From Candidatus Eiseniibacteriota bacterium (GTDB taxonomy: Bacteria; Eisenbacteria; RBG-16-71-46), in NCBI GenBank assembly GCA_005893185.1, contig VBOS01000221.1:1-10005 (forward strand): a stretch of DNA of 10,005 nucleotides. The letters are read 5' to 3'. A program made the position numbers and the translations under genes. Below the pieces are notes generated by a model that ran no database searches, had not been told where the DNA came from, and saw nothing but the letters and a program-made list of their open reading frames with translations. Below, piece by piece: positions 6,207-10,005 of the stretch. Position 1 is the first letter of the stretch. Every line of letters starts with the position of its first letter.

Positions 6207-7080
6207 CTCGCAGCGGGCGGCCCTTCCCATACTACATGTACTGGTACGACGAGTACGCGGTGGACCTCGCGGCCGGCCGTTCCTCGCCGAACCTCCAGAA
6301 CACGGGATGGCTCGGGCGGCCGCTCGGGCCCTACTCCCAGATGATCTGGCTCGGCACAGGTCCCGACCTCGTGACCAACCCGGATTTCGAGACCGACGTG
6401 ACCACCGGCTGGAGCTTCGGCCACGGTGTCCCGGCCACGCTGGAGCGTGACACGACCACGGCCGCGGTGGGTTCGTCTTCCGCGCACGTGACCGTATCGG
6501 CTGTCGGCAGCGTCGACTGGGCGGTCGGGCTCGGGACGGTGGACGTGATGGCCATGGGTGCCTATCAGCCCTACTCGGCCACCTTCTGGGCCAGGGCCTC
6601 CGCGCCGCGATCCATCTCGGTCGCGATCGGCCCCGCAGCTGCGACCCGCATTCCGATCACGACCGACTGGCGTCGCTACCAGGTCACGCTCGTTCCGCAG
6701 TACGCGACGAGCGCGGGGGTTCAGTTCTTCCTCGCCGAAGCGACGGGGGAGGTGTGGCTCGACGACGTTCACTTCCAGGCCGGCGTCACGAGCCTCTACC
6801 GGCGCGACTTCCAGAACGGCATCGTGCTGGTGAACCCATCGAACCAGATCATGACCGTGACGCTCGAGCGCGACTACAAGAAGATCCGCGGCGCCCGGGA
6901 TCCCGTGACCAACGACGGCTCGACTGTGACCCAGGCGACCGTGAACCCCAGCGATGCCATGTTCCTGATCGGCGACGACCGCACCCCGCCCGCAGCGGTA
7001 ATCGATCTCTAGCCGGGGCCAGCGTGGACGCAGCGTACCACCCGCGTAAGACGGGCGGCGGCGCCTGTGACGGGAGGGAA

Positions 7081-7098
7081 GAGCCCCTGAACGGGCTC
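7081..7098 (+). terminator. Weak hairpin downstream of the GHL15-like gene
   Basis: GAGCCC (7081-7086) and GGGCTC (7093-7098) form a perfect 6-base stem with the loop CTGAAC, about 70 bases after the stop at 7012. There is no T run behind it, so it could be a factor-dependent or inefficient terminator, or chance in GC-rich DNA. Confidence 0.25.
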
Positions 7099-7154
7099 GC
7101 CTGAAGCGGGCGGGTCCGACGCAGTCACGGTTGCGGTCACGACCCGGTCAGGCG

Positions 7155-7184
7155 TTGCCGGACGCGGACCCGCTGGTCTACGCT
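7155..7184 (+). promoter_or_regulatory. Candidate promoter for the DUF2723 gene
   Basis: TTGCCG (7155-7160) as -35 and TACGCT (7179-7184) as -10 are 18 bases apart. The -10 box ends six bases before the ATG at 7191, which would place the transcription start at or beside the start codon (leaderless). The ATG has no Shine-Dalgarno, in line with this. It is the best -35/-10 pair in the window. Confidence 0.45.
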
Positions 7185-7190
7185 CGGTGC

Positions 7191-8837
7191 ATGTCGACGC
7201 GCGGCGGGCGAGAGCCAAGCGGCGGGAAGACCTCCACGCGTGGCCACACTGAGGCTCGAGCTCCGTCCGCTGCCCGCGCGGGGGGCGTAGGACCGGGCCC
7301 TGCCCTGCAGGCGGCGCTCGCCTTCGTGGTTGCCCTCGCGTTCTACGCTTCGCTGGCCGCCCCCTCGGTGCTGTTCGGCGACAGTGGGGAGCTCCAGACC
7401 GTGGCGCTCAGGGGCGGAATCCCGCACTCGTCCGGCTATCCCAGCTTCGTCCTCATCGGCCGGCTGTTCGGCCTCGTGCCGTTCGCCGACCGCGCGTACC
7501 GGATCACGTTCATGGGGGCTTGCTTTTCGGCGGCCACGGTCGCCCTCCTCCCGCTCCTGCTGGCGGAGCTCGGCCTGTCGCGCGGCGCGGCGCTGGCCGG
7601 CGCGCTCGCTCTGGGCGCGAGCTTCACCTTCTGGCAGGTCGCCCTGCGCGCGGAGGTCTACTCGTTCGCCATCTTCCTCGGCTTCATGGCGGTGTGGCGG
7701 ACGCTCGCAGCGCTGCGCGGCCAGGCCCTTCGCGACGCCCTGATGGCTGGGGTCCTGTGCGGGCTTGCTGTGACGGGGCACCTCATGCTGGCGCCCGTGG
7801 CCGCGGTCCTGGGGCTGGTGCTCGCCCTCCACGTGGTGCGCACGCAGCCGCGCAGGATCCTCGCGCTGGCGGCGTTGCTCGCAGCGTTCGCCGCCGGGCT
7901 CACGCCATTCCTCTACCTGGTCTGGGCCGACACGCAGGACTATCCCTTCAACTATCTGCGTCTGGTCTCGCAGATTCAAATGCCGAACGGGCCGACCCCC
8001 GACTTCGACACGCCGTGGAAGCGCGTGGCATGGCTGGTCACGAGCCGCGGCCTCTATCCTTCGTTCCCGTATCCTTTCTCGTTGCGCACGACGGTGGGCG
8101 GCGTGGCGCGCTGCCTCGCCGAACTCTTCCTGTTCGAGCTCGGACCCGTTGCGCCTCCGTTCATCCTGTGGGGTTTTCTGCGCGTTCGGCGCGCGCATCC
8201 GACTGCCGCGCTGGTATTGGCCGGCGTGGCGGCCGCCACGCTCCTGTTCTCGGGTGCGATCGCGCCCGGAACGCACATGGGCATCTTCCTTCTCGCTTGC
8301 ACGCTGGTGTGCGCGATCTTCATCGCGGCCGGGATCGAGCCCCTGATCGCCCGGGGCGCGGGACCGGCCGCGCTCGCCATCGCCCTGCTGGTGGTCCCGC
8401 CGCACGCGATCCGCATCCGCGCGAACGATCACCCGATCGGTCGCTGGCGCCTTCAAACCGTGCAGGAGGACCCCACCCTCGGGCCCGAGCGCCTGCCGAA
8501 TCTGCGCGGCTTCCACGCCCCGCGGGAGTACGGCGAGCAGGCTCTCGCAACGATCCCGCGCGACGCCCTCGTGTTCGCAGAGTGGTCCGAGTTCGCGAAC
8601 CTCAGGTACTTCCAGATCGTCGAGCATCGCAGGCCCGAGCTCACGCTCCAGACCATGAGCTCGAAGAATCTCCTGGTACGAATGCAGCGCTGGCAGGAGA
8701 GCCACGGCATCGAGCGGGCGCCGTTCGTGTTCCTGAGTCGGCCGCCGGCGGAGGCGCACGCCTCCGCCCCGCTCGACTCGATCCGGCTCGCGGTCGGCCG
8801 CTGGATCTGGATCCGTCGAGCGCCGATCTCGGACTAG
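7191..8837 (+). CDS. DUF2723 polytopic membrane protein, candidate GT-C-type glycosyltransferase
   Basis: The protein has 548 residues from ATG 7191. About 38 polar residues precede the first helix (40-56). The DUF2723 signature follows directly: APSVLFGDSGELQTVALRGG (57-76) with the acidic pair of GDSGE (D64, E67), then IPHSSGYPSFVLIGRLF (77-93). Roughly ten hydrophobic segments follow to about residue 405. The last 140 residues are soluble and probably extracytoplasmic (DALVFAEWSEFANLRYFQIVEHRRPEL). DUF2723 relates to the GT-C fold, and the human member TMEM260 has been reported as a protein O-mannosyltransferase. By inference this protein may move a sugar from a polyprenyl-linked donor to a target outside the membrane. 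A start at 7131 would add 20 residues but overlaps the promoter and lacks family support. The gene converges on the TonB receptor gene. Confidence 0.88.
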   Translation: MSTRGGREPSGGKTSTRGHTEARAPSAARAGGVGPGPALQAALAFVVALAFYASLAAPSVLFGDSGELQTVALRGGIPHSSGYPSFVLIGRLFGLVPFADRAYRITFMGACFSAATVALLPLLLAELGLSRGAALAGALALGASFTFWQVALRAEVYSFAIFLGFMAVWRTLAALRGQALRDALMAGVLCGLAVTGHLMLAPVAAVLGLVLALHVVRTQPRRILALAALLAAFAAGLTPFLYLVWADTQDYPFNYLRLVSQIQMPNGPTPDFDTPWKRVAWLVTSRGLYPSFPYPFSLRTTVGGVARCLAELFLFELGPVAPPFILWGFLRVRRAHPTAALVLAGVAAATLLFSGAIAPGTHMGIFLLACTLVCAIFIAAGIEPLIARGAGPAALAIALLVVPPHAIRIRANDHPIGRWRLQTVQEDPTLGPERLPNLRGFHAPREYGEQALATIPRDALVFAEWSEFANLRYFQIVEHRRPELTLQTMSSKNLLVRMQRWQESHGIERAPFVFLSRPPAEAHASAPLDSIRLAVGRWIWIRRAPISD

Positions 8838-8848
8838 GCTTCGTTCGC
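8835..8848 (+). repeat. Second copy of a 14-base sequence starting at a stop codon
   Basis: TAGGCTTCGTTCGC here is identical to 4112-4125. In both places the TAG is the stop of the plus-strand gene and a minus-strand gene converges from the right. At 4112 the sequence forms the left arm of a perfect hairpin; here no matching right arm is seen. Confidence 0.6.
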
Positions 8849-8889
8849 CCGCAACTCGATCTCGGCGGTCCGCGTGTCGGGAAACCCCG

Positions 8890-10005
8890 TCAAAACCGAT
8901 ACGCGACCTCAGCCGTGACCCGCGCCGGCGGCGCCACGTAGAACTGGGAATCCCCGATCTCGCTCTCCGTCACCACGTGACGGTCTTCTGAGAGATTCCG
9001 GCCGACCACCGAGACCCGCCACTTCGCACGATTCCACGATGCCCCGGCGTCCCACTCGGTGTACGGATCCGCGAAGAACGTGTTCCGCCGGTTGAACGGC
9101 CGCTCGCCCTGGTAGCGCATCGCGCCCCACAGCCCGATGCCCGCCGGCATCTGCACGTTGACCCGCACGTTACAGAGTTCCTGGGGCACGAGCTCCAGGT
9201 GCTTCCCGCTCACGTCGCGCAGCTGGCTGTCGGGCGTGACGAAGGTGAAGTCGACGAAACGTGCGTCGTGGTGCGCGTAGCCGACCTGGATCGAGCTGCC
9301 CGCGAACGCCCTCGGCGCCCAGCGCGCATCGGCTTCGAAGCCCTTGAACCGCTCCTTGCCGGCGTTGGTCAGCTCGGGCCCGCCGCCCGGGCCCAGGATC
9401 GACACCACCATGTTCTCGAACGTCATGTCGAAGTAGGAAAGATCCACCCCTACTTCCTCGAGCGCGCGCGTCTTGAGCCCCACCTCCCACGACGTCGTGT
9501 GCTCGGGCTCCAGGATCTCGGCGGCCTCGGCCTCGGCCAGGTTGGGCGCGGCCGGCTTGAACCCGCGGCGCACCGAGCCGTAGAGGTTCATGGTCTGGAT
9601 GCGCTTCGCGCCGCCTTCGGGCAGCAGCCGCACCAGCGCGGAGATGTCGCCCGACACGTCGGTGTCGTCGCGGTTGTCCTTCACCTTCGTCGGCCCCGTG
9701 GGCTGATCCTGCTCGGTTTCCAGCTCCTCGCTCACGAGGTCGAGGCGCGCACCGCCCTCGAACGTCACGCGCGGTTGCGGCGTCCATGCATCGTGCGCGT
9801 ACAGGCCGAAGAACGTGCGACGATCCTCGAAATCGCGGAAATCGCCGGTGTCGGGCGTTGAAGGAATCTCCGGATACCGAGAGAGCACCTGGTCGAACTC
9901 GAACTCGTGCGCGCTCCCCTTGGTCTCGCCCCAGGTCAGCGCCGCCCCGAAGACGGCTTCGTGCGTTCCCGCGCCTTTGAAGTGGGTCACGAGGCGCATG
10001 TCCTC
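8890..10005 (-). CDS. TonB-dependent outer-membrane receptor, C-terminal part (runs off right edge)
   Basis: The visible 371 residues are the C-terminal half or more of a TonB-dependent receptor barrel, which takes up a large ligand (siderophore, vitamin or glycan) across the outer membrane with energy from TonB. Alternating strands with aromatic girdles are clear: FFGLYAHDAWTPQPRVTFEGGARLDLV, MNLYGSVRRGFKPAAPNLAE, TTSWEVGLKTRAL, VDLSYFDMTFENMVV, FKGFEADARWAPR, WDAGASWNRAKWRVSVVGRNLSEDRHV. The end ARVTAEVAYRF has the terminal Phe needed for BAM-mediated assembly. 'GFKPAAPN' and 'E.T.SWEVGLK' are characteristic of the family. The plug domain and signal peptide are outside the window. The frame is open to the edge, so the ATG at 9999 is an internal Met. 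No transport or regulatory partner is in view; ligand unknown. Confidence 0.93.
   Translation of the reverse strand, partial: EDMRLVTHFKGAGTHEAVFGAALTWGETKGSAHEFEFDQVLSRYPEIPSTPDTGDFRDFEDRRTFFGLYAHDAWTPQPRVTFEGGARLDLVSEELETEQDQPTGPTKVKDNRDDTDVSGDISALVRLLPEGGAKRIQTMNLYGSVRRGFKPAAPNLAEAEAAEILEPEHTTSWEVGLKTRALEEVGVDLSYFDMTFENMVVSILGPGGGPELTNAGKERFKGFEADARWAPRAFAGSSIQVGYAHHDARFVDFTFVTPDSQLRDVSGKHLELVPQELCNVRVNVQMPAGIGLWGAMRYQGERPFNRRNTFFADPYTEWDAGASWNRAKWRVSVVGRNLSEDRHVVTESEIGDSQFYVAPPARVTAEVAYRF

Larger units (their letters stand above)
5209..7012 (+). pseudogene. Secreted GHL15-like putative glycoside hydrolase with CBM4/9-like domain, split by a frameshift
   Basis: Two open frames together make one protein of about 600 residues. 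The first, from TTG 5209 (the only start compatible with the signal peptide after an in-frame TAA at 5188), carries a signal peptide (hydrophobic 14-30, likely cleavage after AEA at 37). A TIM-barrel-like domain follows with RLGLYGGITGNGYPYIV, YDEVILDAS, KLFAYVTGHDIWN and GIWDGIFIDVY (acidic D187 and D192). Sense shifts to the second frame around 5902-5914: it continues GPSVEMVGNCAQSTNYATFNGWM and runs to the TAG at 7010-7012. A CBM4/9-like beta-sandwich lies at about 6360-6780 (LVTNPDFETDVTTGW through VWLDDVHFQ). A C-terminal strand-rich segment follows (FQNGIVLVNPSNQ, DPVTNDGSTVT), then TPPAAVIDL. Dropping one C at 5905-5906 would restore a single frame. The break may be a sequencing error or real decay; no slippery heptamer suggests programmed shifting. 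The family name is from pattern recognition; substrate unknown. Confidence 0.72.
7013..7190. other. Intergenic region with no gene
   Basis: These 178 bases separate the GHL15-like gene from the DUF2723 gene. They hold a weak hairpin at 7081-7098 and a candidate promoter at 7155-7184. The frame of the DUF2723 gene is open back to about 7131, but its translated upstream part (RPGQALPDADPLVYARC) has no family resemblance and overlaps the promoter, so I treat it as non-coding. Confidence 0.55.

Noticed and set aside
5926..6450. Continuation of the first hydrolase frame beyond the frameshift
   Set aside because: It becomes Arg/Pro/Leu-rich with no family pattern, while the +1 frame carries clear hydrolase and CBM sequence.
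7137..8759. 540-codon minus-strand frame opposite the DUF2723 gene
   Set aside because: Rich in Arg, Glu, Gln and His with no domain; a codon shadow of the membrane protein gene.
7520..8941. 473-codon plus-strand frame overlapping DUF2723
   Set aside because: Arg/Pro/Ala-rich shadow frame; the DUF2723 motifs are in the other frame.
1..10005. CRISPR array, tRNA, rRNA, IS element or phage genes
   Set aside because: No spaced direct repeats, tRNA cloverleaf, rRNA-like stretches, transposase motifs or terminal inverted repeats were recognised on reading both strands.

Overview
The window is about 70% GC and densely coded, with no gap over 300 bases. It comes from a Gram-negative bacterium: there is the C-terminal part of a TonB-dependent outer-membrane receptor and the N-terminus of a likely RND/MMPL-type exporter. 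No rRNA, tRNA, insertion sequence or CRISPR array is visible. The gene mix (DUF2723 membrane protein, GHL15-like secreted glycoside hydrolase with a 'TPPAAV.DL' tail, squalene/phytoene synthase) together with start codons that mostly lack Shine-Dalgarno sites would fit a deep-branching high-GC lineage known mainly from metagenomes, such as Eisenbacteria or Gemmatimonadota. That placement is a guess; nothing here fixes taxonomy.

Layout, left to right. (1) Minus strand, 1-1570: a 22-codon leader ORF with a strong Shine-Dalgarno overlaps (ATGA) the start of a GH1 beta-glycosidase, which is followed after 33 bases by the start of an exporter that runs off the left edge. (2) Plus strand, 1631-4114: an alpha/beta hydrolase, a small cysteine-rich HicB-like protein with no HicA partner, and an MFS exporter of the EntS/MFS_3 type. 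(3) Minus strand, 4138-5136: a squalene/phytoene synthase family enzyme, convergent with the MFS gene. A perfect 8-bp-arm hairpin lies in the 23 bases between their stops. (4) Plus strand, 5209-7012: a secreted GHL15-like glycoside hydrolase with a CBM4/9-like domain, split by a frameshift near 5902-5914 and also carrying a G10 run. (5) Plus strand, 7191-8837: a DUF2723 polytopic membrane protein, a candidate GT-C-type glycosyltransferase. (6) Minus strand, 8890 to the right edge: the TonB-dependent receptor C-terminus.

This looks like an ordinary chromosomal region of small independent units rather than one integrated system. A sugar-related theme is possible (GH1 enzyme, GHL15-like enzyme with carbohydrate-binding domain, DUF2723 putative glycosyltransferase, TonB receptor), but adjacency alone does not prove a pathway. 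The points most worth a second look are the coupled leader ORF, the repeated TAnnnT boxes 6-8 bases before start codons (suggesting leaderless transcripts), the frameshifted hydrolase, the cysteine-rich orphan HicB-like protein, and a 14-base repeat that begins with the stop codons of two genes at convergent junctions.
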